Made by a program: the position numbers and the translations under genes. The notes beneath the pieces were generated by a model. It saw only the letters and a program-made list of their open reading frames with translations, ran no database searches and was not told where the DNA came from. Positions 50,838 to 60,536 of a stretch of DNA of 64,000 bases are shown in pieces; the stretch's first letter is position 1; the number at the start of each line of letters is the position of its first letter. The stretch comes from JAHDHW01 sp963793295 (lineage in GTDB: Bacteria; Bacteroidota; Bacteroidia; Chitinophagales; Saprospiraceae), in assembly GCA_963793295.1 (NCBI GenBank), contig CAWBZX010000028.1, positions 434,001 through 498,000 of the forward strand. Reading direction: 5' to 3'.

Positions 50838-53234
50838 TTATTTTTCAATGATCTCAAAACTTTGATGTAATCTAAATCCATTATTATCAACAAGGGTGAG
50901 TTGGTGTTTGCCAGGGATTGGTTGTAATTCGAAATGATGGAATTGCTGAGTACTCCCAATAAATTCATTGTCGAGATGCCAATGTATTATTGTTTCAGGC
51001 TTTCGGTGAGCAACTTTGAAAACGGTGCGACTAAGTTTACCATTAAAGTCCACTGGAACATATATCCTGGTCGTTTCTTTTGGGTAGATAAGTTGCATTG
51101 GATTATTAGTTAGATCACTGGAGATACAATCTTCTCTAATTGGAGGAATTGTTGAATAATTTGGATTACTGATTTTGTAGTAAAACTCTTCGACAGGTGG
51201 TAGGACAAACCAGGGTTTGTGAATCATGTTTGACGGATTTTCACAGTCGCTTGAAACCTGCCAGTTTAATGAAGCATCAAGGTGAATGATTTTGTGAAAA
51301 GGGCAGGTAGGGGCGTTAAATCCATTTGTACTGATCCAAACGCTATCCGTTTCACAGATATCCATCGCTCTGTAACCGCTTTTTTTACAAATTGGAACTT
51401 TCACCATCTCATCGAATGGCTGATCAAACCAATCAGGAGAATCGAGCTCATCAAATATATCAAACAAAACTGGAGCCGCGGCAATCACTCCAATCAGCCC
51501 CGGACGACCTTCTCCATCGGCATTTCCAACCCAAACACCAACAGCATATTTTGGCGTTACACCAACAGCCCAGGCATCTCGGAAACCATAACTGGTACCG
51601 GTTTTCCAGGCGATTCGTGAGCTAGATTGAAATTGTTGCCAATTGCCTTCAGCGTTGGGCCTTTCCAAATCCTGCATAGCATTGAAGGTTTGCCAGATTG
51701 CACTGGCTGACAAAATCGGTGCCTCATTGAGCAATTTTCCATTTGATTTATAAGTGCTTTTATCGAAATTGAAATTCAAAGGACGAAAGTCATCAGAGCG
51801 ATATTGACCATTATTTTCATAAAAATGGTTTAATGTTCGTGCCATTCCGGTGTAGGCATTTGTGATATCCCAAAGTTTGGCTTCAGCACCTCCAAGGATT
51901 AAGGTTAAACCGTAATGATTTGCGGGCTTAGTTATCGTTGTAAATCCCAATTTTCGTAATCCAAAATGAAATTTTTCTAATCCATAATCTGAAAGCATGT
52001 GAACCATTGGTACATTTAAAGACCGGATAAGTGCTTTTTTAGCAGGAACGACTCCGTCATATGTTTCATGAAAATTTTTTGGATTATAACCGTTCATCCG
52101 TGTTGGGATATCAGGGATAAGGCTTCCTGGCAGTATTTTTCCTTCATTCAGCATCATTGCGTACAAAAAAGGTTTTAGGATACTCCCGGTGCTCCGAGGT
52201 GCCTTAATTACATCAACAGATTGGTTGTGCTCCACTCCAGATTGAACATTGCCGGCGTAAGCGATTACATTTCCTGTTTCTACCTCTACCACAATTGTAG
52301 CAATATTATTAATCAAATTATCCTGCAGACGTTGATGGTGATTTTTCAGAATGCGATTGACCTGTTTCTGTAGAGCTTCATTTATCGTTGAACGAAAGCG
52401 CGTTTGTTGTTCTTTTTTACCACTAAAATTTTCAGAATAAGCACGATCAAGCAAATGGGGAGCTAGTTGAGGCAAGGGCAATGGCTTTTCCGGAAGATCC
52501 TCTTCTTTTGCCAATTCACAGGTCAGGCTGTCCATGACTCCTTTTTCAAGCAGTCGATCGAGCAATCGATTACGTTTTTCCAATAGCGCTTCACGATTGC
52601 GTCCAGGATGAATTAATGAAGGGCTGTTAGGTAAGACCGCTAAGGTAGTTGCTTCTGCCCAGGAGAGCAATTGAGGGCTTTTTCCAAAGTACCGCCAGGA
52701 GGCAGCATCAATCCCAACAACATTGCCTCCAAAAGGAGCAGTTGAACTATAAAAAGCAAGGATTTCATCTTTCGAGTATTTAATTTCAAGACGAGTAGCC
52801 TTAATGATTTCAATAATTTTTTGAAATACAGAACGAGGTTTCCCTTTTCGCGAAAGTCGGATGACCTGCATGCTCAAAGTACTTCCACCGCTTACAATTT
52901 TTCCTGCTTTTATATTTTGTTTGAAAGCCCGACCAATTCCAATGGGATCAACTCCAAAATGAGAATCGAACCTGCGGTCTTCAAATTCAATGATCGCTTT
53001 TCGAAATTTTTCGGGAACACTTTCATTGTATGGAAAACGCCATTGGCCATCAGTAGCGATTCGTGCTCCAAGCAAATTACCTTTTTCATCTTCCAAAACC
53101 ATGGAAGTTGGGTCTTCAAAAAGTGGAGAAGGTAGACAAAACCAGTACGCAACCAATAACATTCCGAAAAGGGCCAGCGTTATTCGGATATGTTTTTTAA
53201 AAATAAAGTGATATGTTTTTATGAAACTATTCAT
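50838..53234 (-). CDS. pbpC: Penicillin-binding protein 1C
   Basis: Bifunctional peptidoglycan synthase of 798 residues, inner-membrane anchored (about 17-36, ITLALFGMLLVAYWFCLP). Glycosyltransferase domain about 50-235: EFEDRRFDSHFGVDPIGIGR contains the catalytic Glu, and GGSTLSMQVIRLSRKGKPRS is typical. Transpeptidase domain about 310-600: acyl-enzyme motif APRSTGSILKPFLYAM (S-x-x-K) and KTG in AWKTGTSYGFRDAWAVGV. A C-terminal BiPBP_C domain (about 700-795) marks class PBP1C. The start is ATG 53234. It is convergent with the kinase/small-RNA region; its usual partner, an alpha-2-macroglobulin gene, is not next to it. Confidence 0.96.
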   Translation of the reverse strand: MNSFIKTYHFIFKKHIRITLALFGMLLVAYWFCLPSPLFEDPTSMVLEDEKGNLLGARIATDGQWRFPYNESVPEKFRKAIIEFEDRRFDSHFGVDPIGIGRAFKQNIKAGKIVSGGSTLSMQVIRLSRKGKPRSVFQKIIEIIKATRLEIKYSKDEILAFYSSTAPFGGNVVGIDAASWRYFGKSPQLLSWAEATTLAVLPNSPSLIHPGRNREALLEKRNRLLDRLLEKGVMDSLTCELAKEEDLPEKPLPLPQLAPHLLDRAYSENFSGKKEQQTRFRSTINEALQKQVNRILKNHHQRLQDNLINNIATIVVEVETGNVIAYAGNVQSGVEHNQSVDVIKAPRSTGSILKPFLYAMMLNEGKILPGSLIPDIPTRMNGYNPKNFHETYDGVVPAKKALIRSLNVPMVHMLSDYGLEKFHFGLRKLGFTTITKPANHYGLTLILGGAEAKLWDITNAYTGMARTLNHFYENNGQYRSDDFRPLNFNFDKSTYKSNGKLLNEAPILSASAIWQTFNAMQDLERPNAEGNWQQFQSSSRIAWKTGTSYGFRDAWAVGVTPKYAVGVWVGNADGEGRPGLIGVIAAAPVLFDIFDELDSPDWFDQPFDEMVKVPICKKSGYRAMDICETDSVWISTNGFNAPTCPFHKIIHLDASLNWQVSSDCENPSNMIHKPWFVLPPVEEFYYKISNPNYSTIPPIREDCISSDLTNNPMQLIYPKETTRIYVPVDFNGKLSRTVFKVAHRKPETIIHWHLDNEFIGSTQQFHHFELQPIPGKHQLTLVDNNGFRLHQSFEIIEK

Positions 53235-53402
53235 CAATTCAGATTAATCATTCTAAAAGGATCAAGTTATTGAATTACAAGATAAATTTTTAACAGGATA
53301 ATCCCCATGCATTAGATTATGGGAGATCTATTAATGAGTAAACGTACCAATTGGGTGAAAATTTGTAAAAAGAAAAAAAGAATTTTAAGCTTAAAAAAAC
53401 GA

Positions 53403-54452
53403 TCAATCCTTAAGGATTTCAATTACTTTTTTAATCAAATCCTTTCCGGAATCCGACAAATTATCCAATTCTGCTAAATTACCTTGAGACTCAATAGCGA
53501 TCATAAAATTATCTGCCATCAACTCGTCAGGATGGATGATGTAGTCTGTGTTGTCCGTAATCTGCTCAAAAAACTCTGGATGGTTTTTAAAGTTGATGGT
53601 ACTTGCTCCATCAGTGGTTGAAACTACTTTAATCATCTTGGAAAAGGGAGGAATGATTTTGTACAGGTCAAATTTTATATAATCGAAAAAATGCGATTTG
53701 TCTTCCATAAAATCATTTTCATATGAAATAATCAATGGAATAGCATTGAAAAGGGTTTTGTCCTCCGCGCGCAGTTGAATAACATAAGCGTAATTAATTC
53801 CATCTGGATTGAGGATTATTTTCTCTTTTAGCACATCACTAATTTGGAGCAGCTGCGTTCCTCCTATACTTTTAAAACCGATAAGACTGTACAACGCTTG
53901 CTTCTTTTGGAGATTTAAACGGGAATAAACGTGGAACAGCTCGTGGAGCATGGTTTTTCTAAAAGACTGTTTGTCTAAGTTTTGTAACTCAGCTTTAGGA
54001 ATAAGAATACAGTTCTCCCGGGTATAAAAAGCACCACCACCATAGTGGTCGCCATGCATTTTTATTAATTTGATTTCAGATGGAAAAATATTCTTTGAAA
54101 GGCTGTTACAATCTTTAAAAATATCCTGGAATATATTTTTTATAAAGCTGATTTCTTCAGGAGAGAAGTTCAAAACATCTTTTTGTAAAGCACTTTTATA
54201 ATCCGCCAAAAGCGCCTCTCTTTCAGTCGAGGGATTTAATTTTCGTTTCAGTTGGATGGACATGTCCAACTTGTTGATCTGATCAAAAAAATGTTCGATG
54301 GTATCTTTAACAATTGCCAAAGATGCGTTTGTGGAATCCAGAAAAGTAATTTTCTGATTGTCAGAAAGCTGAAGCAGGGTAGGCTGATAGGGCTCGGGAG
54401 TTTTGCAAGTCCACAATAAAAGGACAATAATAATAAAATGGTAGAAGCGCAT
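53403..54452 (-). CDS. Lipoprotein with HExxH metallopeptidase motif
   Basis: Not matched to a named family. The 349-residue protein begins with a lipobox (FIIIVLLLWTC, C16). The centre holds SFRKTMLHELFHVYSRLN, a zincin HExxH motif (H170-E171-L-F-H174) preceded by a strand (ENCILIPKAEL), and towards the C-terminus HPDELMADNFMIAIES supplies a plausible third ligand, the Glu of E-L-M-A-D as in gluzincins. It is therefore a probable surface zinc peptidase. A longer frame from 54521 is rejected as it buries the lipobox. It stands alone on the minus strand, divergent from the sigma-factor operon. Confidence 0.75.
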   Translation of the reverse strand: MRFYHFIIIVLLLWTCKTPEPYQPTLLQLSDNQKITFLDSTNASLAIVKDTIEHFFDQINKLDMSIQLKRKLNPSTEREALLADYKSALQKDVLNFSPEEISFIKNIFQDIFKDCNSLSKNIFPSEIKLIKMHGDHYGGGAFYTRENCILIPKAELQNLDKQSFRKTMLHELFHVYSRLNLQKKQALYSLIGFKSIGGTQLLQISDVLKEKIILNPDGINYAYVIQLRAEDKTLFNAIPLIISYENDFMEDKSHFFDYIKFDLYKIIPPFSKMIKVVSTTDGASTINFKNHPEFFEQITDNTDYIIHPDELMADNFMIAIESQGNLAELDNLSDSGKDLIKKVIEILKD

Positions 54453-54689
54453 ATTTTTAATATTTATTTCCTGAGCCAATTTTATAAATTCAGGCAATAT
54501 AGTTTTGCTAACCGGATTCATTTTGTAAAATGAAAGTACAAATTTAACTTAAGTCTATCGACAGAGTAATGAATTACTAATTTTATATTTTTTAGGTTTC
54601 CTTTGAAAGTCCGAGGTAAATAATAAACGCAGTCAGGCAACCTTTTCTTCATTTTTGATACATGACTAAATAGAACGCGGAATGATAAC

Positions 54690-55229
54690 ATGAGTAAAGA
54701 CGACCAACTACTTATTGAAAAAATCCTGAAAGGTGATAAGACAGCTAACCAAAAGCTGTATGAACGGCACGAACGCCATTGGTTTCGTCTCTGTTTGCGC
54801 TACGGAAAAAATCGGACGGAGGCACAGGATATTTTGCAAGAAGGCTTGATCCAGGTTTTTAGAGATTTAAAACAATTTGATCCTGAACGGGGAGCTTTCA
54901 AGAGTTGGTCAAACAAAACAATGGTCAATGCAGCTTTGCGGTATTTGAAAAAGCATCAATGGCAACAATCTTTTGAGGATTTGAGTATCGTTGAAACGGA
55001 AATGGATTTTTCAGAAAATATATTAGGAAAAATTACCGCGAAGGAATTGGTTCAGGTCATTCAACAGCTGCCATCAGGTTACCGAATTATTTTCAACATG
55101 TATGAGATCGAAGGCTATTCTCACAAAGAAATCGCAGCAACCTTGAACATCTCGGTCGGTACTTCAAAATCGCAATTGTCAAAGGCGAAAAAAGCTTTGC
55201 GGCAAAAATTGGAAGTTTTGTTTGAATAA
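54690..55229 (+). CDS. RNA polymerase sigma factor, ECF family
   Basis: A 179-residue sigma factor. Region 2: WFRLCLRYGKNRTEAQDILQ and FKSWSNKTMVNAALRYLKK. Region 4: LPSGYRIIFNMYEIEGYSHK, followed by EIAATLNISVGTSKSQLSKA, the helix-turn-helix. Length and motifs are standard. It is the first gene of an operon with a membrane/beta-barrel protein (12-bp gap) and an acidic lipoprotein. The promoter region upstream is shared with the divergent peptidase lipoprotein gene. Confidence 0.95.
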   Translation: MSKDDQLLIEKILKGDKTANQKLYERHERHWFRLCLRYGKNRTEAQDILQEGLIQVFRDLKQFDPERGAFKSWSNKTMVNAALRYLKKHQWQQSFEDLSIVETEMDFSENILGKITAKELVQVIQQLPSGYRIIFNMYEIEGYSHKEIAATLNISVGTSKSQLSKAKKALRQKLEVLFE

Positions 55230-55241
55230 AAATGCTCCAGC

Positions 55242-56681
55242 ATGAAAGATAAAAACAATTATTTGGAAAATTACTTAAGGAAAAAGCTTGAGGATTATAG
55301 CGAGACGAGCGATGGTTGGGATAAACCCGATTCTAATGTTTGGGCGCAGGCCCAACAAGGAATTTCCGTATTTGATAAGTCAAAAAAAGTGCGTTTTAAT
55401 GCTTTATGGAAAGTAGGATTTTTTCTTTTTCTGTTGTTTTCAATTGGGTATATCTTATTTATACAAAGGGAAAACCAATATTTAAAACTAAAACTAGATA
55501 AAAAAACAGAGGAAATACATCAAAACCAGGAAATTGCCGTTTCAGAAAAAAAACTATTGAAAGAAACAGCTTCACTAATCATAGAAAATGAAAAATTAGC
55601 AGTTCAAAATGAAACAATTCTTAAGCAAAAAAACGATTTAGAGCAGCTAGTAAAATACCAACAAAAAGCGATTTTTCAATTAAAAAATGATAACCAAACG
55701 CTTCAAAAAAGTTTAAAAAATAATACTGCTATTGCATCGACTGAAAATACTGAGCAAAGTAATGAAAAGGAGTTAAGGACCAAAAAAACGTATGGAAATA
55801 CCGCAATCGTTTCTGAGCAAAACATTACACTTTTATCGAAAAAATTAATCAAATTGAAGTCTCTGGATTTTCCTAAGCTAAACACTTCAACTCCTCTGAT
55901 TTCTTTCAAAAGTAAAAGGAAAAAGTTTGAAACCGGTTACGAATATGCCTTGCTGGGTTTAAATATTCCCATCGAATCAGGATTTGACGACTTTGATAAA
56001 ACTTCGTCAAATAACAGAATTTATTCACACGCTCACGGTTTTTATTTTGCATACGCTCCGAAGAAAAATTTATATATCAGAACTGGCCTCCGAACTACTT
56101 CTACTTCCATTCAGCAAAGCTCGAAATTGGGTGTCGTTTATGATAAATCCGGTGAATATGTCAAACAAAATGGAGAAATAGGCAATGATTTTGGAATGAG
56201 CACAAAGACACCTTTTAGTGATACAAAAAGTGATATCAGTGTTGATATTCCGCAAGGGGCAGATTTAGAAAACGGTGACTTGTTGCTTGTAAATTTTAGT
56301 GATTATCAGGATCTTAGATATTTCCAGATACCTTTAGGTTTAGAATATTTTCATGGGAGAGGGAAGTGGCAATGGCATTTACAAGGGGGCGTTCAATGGA
56401 ATCAAATTGTTCTAGGAAATTACACATTAAAAACTGAAATCTATGCCAAAGACCAGAAGCTTCCAATCGATAAAATTAAAGTTTCAAATAAACCCAAATC
56501 TTCAAAGCAGTACTTTAGTACATATGCTGGATTTGGTCTTAATTTTCAAATTTCCGAGGCATTTCATGCAAGAGCAGACTTGGCTTATACGTATGATTTT
56601 ATCAAAAATACATCAAAAGATTTTTCCAATTCCCAATTGTTCAACAATGCTTTCAAATTGGGTTTGAATTATAGATTTTAA
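55242..56681 (+). CDS. Sigma-operon membrane protein with coiled coil and beta-barrel-like C-terminus
   Basis: A 479-residue protein of unassigned function. N-terminal 50 residues are soluble (LEDYSETSDGWDKPDSNVW), followed by a membrane helix (about 53-70, WKVGFFLFLLFSIGYILFI), a long coiled coil (about 75-160, K/E/Q/N-rich) and, from about 215, a beta-rich domain. This last part has features of an outer-membrane barrel (KKFETGYEYALLGLNIPIES, YSTYAGFGLNFQISEAFHAR, NAFKLGLNYRF). An inner-membrane helix joined by a coiled coil to a barrel-like domain would span the periplasm. Encoded directly after an ECF sigma gene, it is probably an anti-sigma-like sensor. Confidence 0.75.
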   Translation: MKDKNNYLENYLRKKLEDYSETSDGWDKPDSNVWAQAQQGISVFDKSKKVRFNALWKVGFFLFLLFSIGYILFIQRENQYLKLKLDKKTEEIHQNQEIAVSEKKLLKETASLIIENEKLAVQNETILKQKNDLEQLVKYQQKAIFQLKNDNQTLQKSLKNNTAIASTENTEQSNEKELRTKKTYGNTAIVSEQNITLLSKKLIKLKSLDFPKLNTSTPLISFKSKRKKFETGYEYALLGLNIPIESGFDDFDKTSSNNRIYSHAHGFYFAYAPKKNLYIRTGLRTTSTSIQQSSKLGVVYDKSGEYVKQNGEIGNDFGMSTKTPFSDTKSDISVDIPQGADLENGDLLLVNFSDYQDLRYFQIPLGLEYFHGRGKWQWHLQGGVQWNQIVLGNYTLKTEIYAKDQKLPIDKIKVSNKPKSSKQYFSTYAGFGLNFQISEAFHARADLAYTYDFIKNTSKDFSNSQLFNNAFKLGLNYRF

Positions 56682-56721
56682 AATAAAATTCAGATATTTA
56701 AACATTTAAAAATTAAACTTT

Positions 56722-57372
56722 ATGAAACGATCATTTTTTAGTTTACTCGCTTTAACCCTCTTCATTTTTTCATCTTGCGAAAAAGGTCAGGATATTAAAA
56801 ATGACAAATGGAAAGAAACAAAAGATTGGGATGGAAAGGACAAAGAAGACAAAGACAAAAGCAACTGTTTTGATCTTGTTTATCCAATCAGTTATATTAT
56901 GCCTGATGGTTCGACTATCACTGGTGATGAAAAAGAAGTAGAAACAGCGATCAAAGCATGGTATGAAGCCAATCCTGACTCTGCAGAAAAACCAGTTTTA
57001 AATTACCCCGTTGATATCGTTTGGGAGGATGGTGCAACTGAAACGATTGAGAACGAAGAAGCGATGATTGATATAAAAGAAGGTTGTGAAGATGATGAAA
57101 GTATCTGTGAATGGGACGGATCAAAAGTAGCAGACCCTGAAGTTTGGGAGGAGTATATTGTTGAGCCACTTGTTATTAACGAAGAATGTGGCGGATGCAT
57201 CGTTGAAGGTGTGGTTAAATATGTAAAAATCGATACCGATTTTGCCTATGTCATTTATTACGGTAAAGGCGAATGCGATGAATGGGCCTATTTAGTGACC
57301 TACTATGATGGTGATGAAAAGAAAGCTAAAAAGTGCAAGTTCAAGTTAGATTGCGATCCTGAAGGTAATTAA
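56722..57372 (+). CDS. Acidic lipoprotein of unknown function
   Basis: A 216-residue lipoprotein (LTLFIFSSC lipobox, Cys at residue 19). The mature sequence is strongly acidic, with DWDGKDKEDKDKSNCFDLVY, then TITGDEKEVETAIKAWYEAN. The C-terminal part has several cysteines (EGCEDDESICEW, ECGGCIVEG, KGECDEWAY, KCKFKLDCD), probably disulfide-bonded. No known domain is recognised. It is 40 bp after the membrane/beta-barrel gene and likely a target or member of the sigma-factor operon. A terminator follows. Confidence 0.75.
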   Translation: MKRSFFSLLALTLFIFSSCEKGQDIKNDKWKETKDWDGKDKEDKDKSNCFDLVYPISYIMPDGSTITGDEKEVETAIKAWYEANPDSAEKPVLNYPVDIVWEDGATETIENEEAMIDIKEGCEDDESICEWDGSKVADPEVWEEYIVEPLVINEECGGCIVEGVVKYVKIDTDFAYVIYYGKGECDEWAYLVTYYDGDEKKAKKCKFKLDCDPEGN

Positions 57373-57397
57373 TTTGAAATCTTTTAAATATTTAACG

Positions 57398-57430
57398 GTG
57401 AATGGAATTTACTTTCCATTCACTGTTTTT
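57398..57430 (+). terminator. Intrinsic terminator
   Basis: Ten-base perfect arms GTGAATGGAA (57398-57407) and TTCCATTCAC (57414-57423), a six-base loop and a T-rich tail. Ends the sigma-factor operon before convergent tex. Confidence 0.8.
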
Positions 57431-57477
57431 GATAGGCTTTGCAACGGATGAGTTTAATAAATTTTTAAAATTGAAAT

Positions 57478-59601
57478 TCAAACCTGCTTCATGGACAGAC
57501 TAACTCGTTTTCTGGCTTTATCAATCTCCAGGACTTTCACCTGAACTTCCTGCTGCAAACTGACTACCTCAGCGGGAGATTTGATAAACGTGTTTGAAAT
57601 TTGAGAGATATGCACCAGTCCACTTTCTTTGATTCCTATATCCACAAAAGCCCCAAAATTGGTGATGTTATTAATAATGCCCGGTAAAACCATCCCTTCG
57701 TGTAAGTCATCGATACTGGAAATATTGGCAAATTCAAAAGACTTGGCTTTTCCCCGTGGATCTAAACCCGGTTTCTCCAACTCCGCAAGGATATCTTTTA
57801 GCGTCGGTAAACCCACTATGTCGGTGATGTAATTTTGTAAATTTATTTGTTTGCGAAGCGAAGCATTTTCAATTAATTCTTTGACCGAAGTATTTAAATC
57901 CTTTGCCATTTGTTGAACGATGTGATAAGTTTCCGGATGAACAGCAGTATTGTCTAGCGGATTTTTTGCTTCTCGTATACGAAGGAATCCGGCGCTTTGC
58001 TCGAAAGCTTTTTCTCCCATTCGGGGTACTTTCTTCAATTCAGTTCGAGATTTAAATGCGCCATTTTCAGAACGAAAAGCAACAATATTTTGTGCAAGCA
58101 TCGGCCCAAGTCCTGAAACGTAGGTTAATAGATGTTTGCTTGCTGTATTGAGATTAATACCAACTGAATTTACACAACTTTCAACAACCCGGTCGAGGCT
58201 TTCTTTCAATTGATTTTGATTGACATCGTGCTGATATTGCCCAACACCGATTGACTTAGGATCGATTTTAACCAATTCAGCAAGTGGATCCATCAATCGC
58301 CTTCCAATCGATATTGAACCTCTGACTGTTAAATCCAGGTCTGGAAATTCTTCACGAGCTGCTTCTGAAGCAGAGTAGATAGATGCGCCACTTTCGTTGA
58401 CCAAAAATAATTCAACAGGATTTTTGAAATTACATTTTTTGCAAACGGAAAGCGTTTCTCTTCCCGCCGTACCATTCCCAATTACAAAAACTTCGATTTG
58501 ATATTGATTTGCGAGCGATTCCAGTTTCTGAATGGACTCATATTCCTGACTTTGAGGCGGATGTGGGAAAATCGTGGTATGGTGTAAAAGTGTTCCACTT
58601 TGATCGAGGCAAACCACTTTACAACCTGTCCGAAAGCCAGGATCGATTGCCAAAACCCTTTTTTGACCCAACGGTGCAGCGAGGAGCAATTGTCTAAGGT
58701 TTTCTGCAAAAACATCAATCGCTTCTTTGTCGGCTTTTTCTTTTGAAAGATTTCTGAATTCTGTTTCGATAGAGGAGGAGAGTAGTCTTTTGTAACAATC
58801 GGTAATCGCTTCTTTGACTTGATCGGTGGCTTTGCCATGCCCTTTCAAAAAATGCTTTTCGAGATGATAAATTGTTTCTTCTTCGTCAGGTGAAATACTA
58901 ACGCGTAAAATGCCTTCTTCTTCACCACGGCGAATGGCTAATAAACGATGAGATGGACATTTTTTTAAGGATTCTTCAAAATCAAAATAATCACTGTATT
59001 TTGCTCCTTCCGTTTCTTTTCCTCTGGCGACTTTGGAGCGGATGGTGGCTCCACGATCAAAGGAATATCGTACCTGATTTCTCGCTTTTTCGTCTTCGTT
59101 GATTGCCTCAGCAACGATATCACGCGCACCTTGGAGCGCTTCTTCAATCGTCGGGACCTCATCGTTTAAGAAACTAGCTGCCAGGTTTTCGACGTTTTGA
59201 TTCCGCTGTTCAAAAATGCTATTGGCCAATGGTTCAAGCCCTTTTTCTTTAGCAACTGAAGCGCGGGTTTTGCGCTTTTTTTTATAAGGAAGGTAAAGGT
59301 CTTCCAGTTCGGTGGAATTGTAAGTTGCCGTTATCTTTTGGCGGAGCTCATCTGTTAGTTTTCCTTGTTCTTCTATGGTATTTAATATACTCTCACGCCG
59401 TTTTTCCAGCTCTTGCAGCTTTTGAATTTGGTTTTGGATATCACCGATTTGAACTTCATCTAAAGAGCCGGTGACTTCTTTTCGGTATCGGGCGATAAAA
59501 GGAATAGTAGCTCCTTCGCTGAGCAATTCAGCGGTATTTTGAATCTTTTTATGAGCAATGGAAAGTTGATCAGAAATGATCTGTAAATGCTTTGCATCCA
59601 T
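57478..59601 (-). CDS. tex: Tex family RNA-binding transcription accessory protein
   Basis: A cytoplasmic RNA-binding protein of 707 residues. The N-terminal helical domain (IPFIARYRKEVTGSLDEVQI) is followed by a YqgF/RNase H-like core (KRVLAIDPGFRTGCKVVCLD), helix-hairpin-helix motifs (SVGINLNTASKHLLTYVSGL) and a C-terminal S1 domain (GIINNITNFGAFVDIGIKES, GLVHISQIS). The order is that of Tex/YhgF. ATG 59601 is chosen over an upstream codon at 59658, since Tex proteins begin near this point. Tex affects transcription termination and stress tolerance in other bacteria. Followed upstream by the 2TM genes on the same strand. Confidence 0.95.
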   Translation of the reverse strand: MDAKHLQIISDQLSIAHKKIQNTAELLSEGATIPFIARYRKEVTGSLDEVQIGDIQNQIQKLQELEKRRESILNTIEEQGKLTDELRQKITATYNSTELEDLYLPYKKKRKTRASVAKEKGLEPLANSIFEQRNQNVENLAASFLNDEVPTIEEALQGARDIVAEAINEDEKARNQVRYSFDRGATIRSKVARGKETEGAKYSDYFDFEESLKKCPSHRLLAIRRGEEEGILRVSISPDEEETIYHLEKHFLKGHGKATDQVKEAITDCYKRLLSSSIETEFRNLSKEKADKEAIDVFAENLRQLLLAAPLGQKRVLAIDPGFRTGCKVVCLDQSGTLLHHTTIFPHPPQSQEYESIQKLESLANQYQIEVFVIGNGTAGRETLSVCKKCNFKNPVELFLVNESGASIYSASEAAREEFPDLDLTVRGSISIGRRLMDPLAELVKIDPKSIGVGQYQHDVNQNQLKESLDRVVESCVNSVGINLNTASKHLLTYVSGLGPMLAQNIVAFRSENGAFKSRTELKKVPRMGEKAFEQSAGFLRIREAKNPLDNTAVHPETYHIVQQMAKDLNTSVKELIENASLRKQINLQNYITDIVGLPTLKDILAELEKPGLDPRGKAKSFEFANISSIDDLHEGMVLPGIINNITNFGAFVDIGIKESGLVHISQISNTFIKSPAEVVSLQQEVQVKVLEIDKARKRVSLSMKQV

Positions 59602-59667
59602 GGTTTTTAGTTGTATTGGTGCAAAGGTAGAATTAATCTGGGAAGAAGTTATTTTCAATATTTATTT

Positions 59668-60039
59668 TTAAACAAAATCAGAATCTTCCCAGTCTTTTCG
59701 GAGTTTTTTGAACTCTTTTAGTTCCAATTCATCTTCAGGTTCAATTTCAATATCATCATTGCTTTTTCCCATTCGGCGCAATTCTTTTTCCATTTCTTTA
59801 GCTTCCCATTTTTCATCTAAACGGCCTTTTCCGGGAATGCCAAATACAGCAAAATATTGAATGGCGATACTTACACCCCATCCTAATAGTGGATATACAA
59901 ACCAATAATGAAATGGAGAAGTGAGCATATTAATGACAAATAAAAAAGCATTAACAATCAGATAAACAACTAAATGAGTGTAAAAGCCTTTTTTTGCCTT
60001 AACTCTTTTTCTAGCCTGTAAGTATGGATCAGAAGTCAT
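59668..60039 (-). CDS. 2TM domain protein, copy 1
   Basis: A 123-residue small membrane protein with two helices (about 21-40, THLVVYLIVNAFLFVINML, and about 47-67). The family motif is YLQARKRVKAKKGFYTHLVV, then FHYWFVYPLLGWGVSIAIQYF. It matches the 2TM domain, common in Bacteroidota and often fused to or encoded with LytTR regulators and histidine kinases. The acidic C-terminal tail (DDIEIEPEDELELKEFKKLR, ending DWEDSDFV) is shared with the next gene. Function unknown. Confidence 0.88.
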   Translation of the reverse strand: MTSDPYLQARKRVKAKKGFYTHLVVYLIVNAFLFVINMLTSPFHYWFVYPLLGWGVSIAIQYFAVFGIPGKGRLDEKWEAKEMEKELRRMGKSNDDIEIEPEDELELKEFKKLRKDWEDSDFV

Positions 60040-60066
60040 AAGGAATATCGTGAGTTGTTTTAAATA

Positions 60067-60447
60067 TTAGACTAAATCTGAATCTTCCCATTTATTTCGG
60101 ATGGGTTTCATTTCTTTGAGTTCGAGTTCATCATCATTCTTTACCTCTGGTAATTCAAAATCCATTTCCGGAGCCATTTTCTGCATCACTTTTACGATTT
60201 CGCGTTGTTCCCATTCGCTACCGCCCAAACCTTTCTGACCCGGAAAACCAAAAACACTGGTATAATGGATAAACAAACCAATACCCCAAAATGATGCAGG
60301 GAATAGCCATTCAAATGTTCCGCTGTCAAAAAACACGATAAAAAAGAATACCACATTGACCGCAAGGTAAGCACCAAGGTGTCTGTAAAATCTTTTTTTC
60401 TTTCTAACTATTTTTTTTGCTTCAGTATAGAGAAGTTCTTCATTCAT
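60067..60447 (-). CDS. 2TM domain protein, copy 2
   Basis: A 126-residue paralogue of the adjacent gene: same layout of two helices (HLGAYLAVNVVFFFIVFF and FPASFWGIGLFIHYTSVFG) and the same ending (ELELKEMKPIRNKWEDSDLV). The pair arose by tandem duplication. Both are on the minus strand 28 bp apart, upstream of tex, and probably co-transcribed with it. Function unknown. Confidence 0.88.
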   Translation of the reverse strand: MNEELLYTEAKKIVRKKKRFYRHLGAYLAVNVVFFFIVFFDSGTFEWLFPASFWGIGLFIHYTSVFGFPGQKGLGGSEWEQREIVKVMQKMAPEMDFELPEVKNDDELELKEMKPIRNKWEDSDLV

Positions 60448-60536
60448 TATTTTTTTAATTTAAATTTAAATAATTTTTTGGTGGAGCGTTGATTTCATTC
60501 TACCAACAGATGGATTTTTTACGACAAAGTTTCGAC

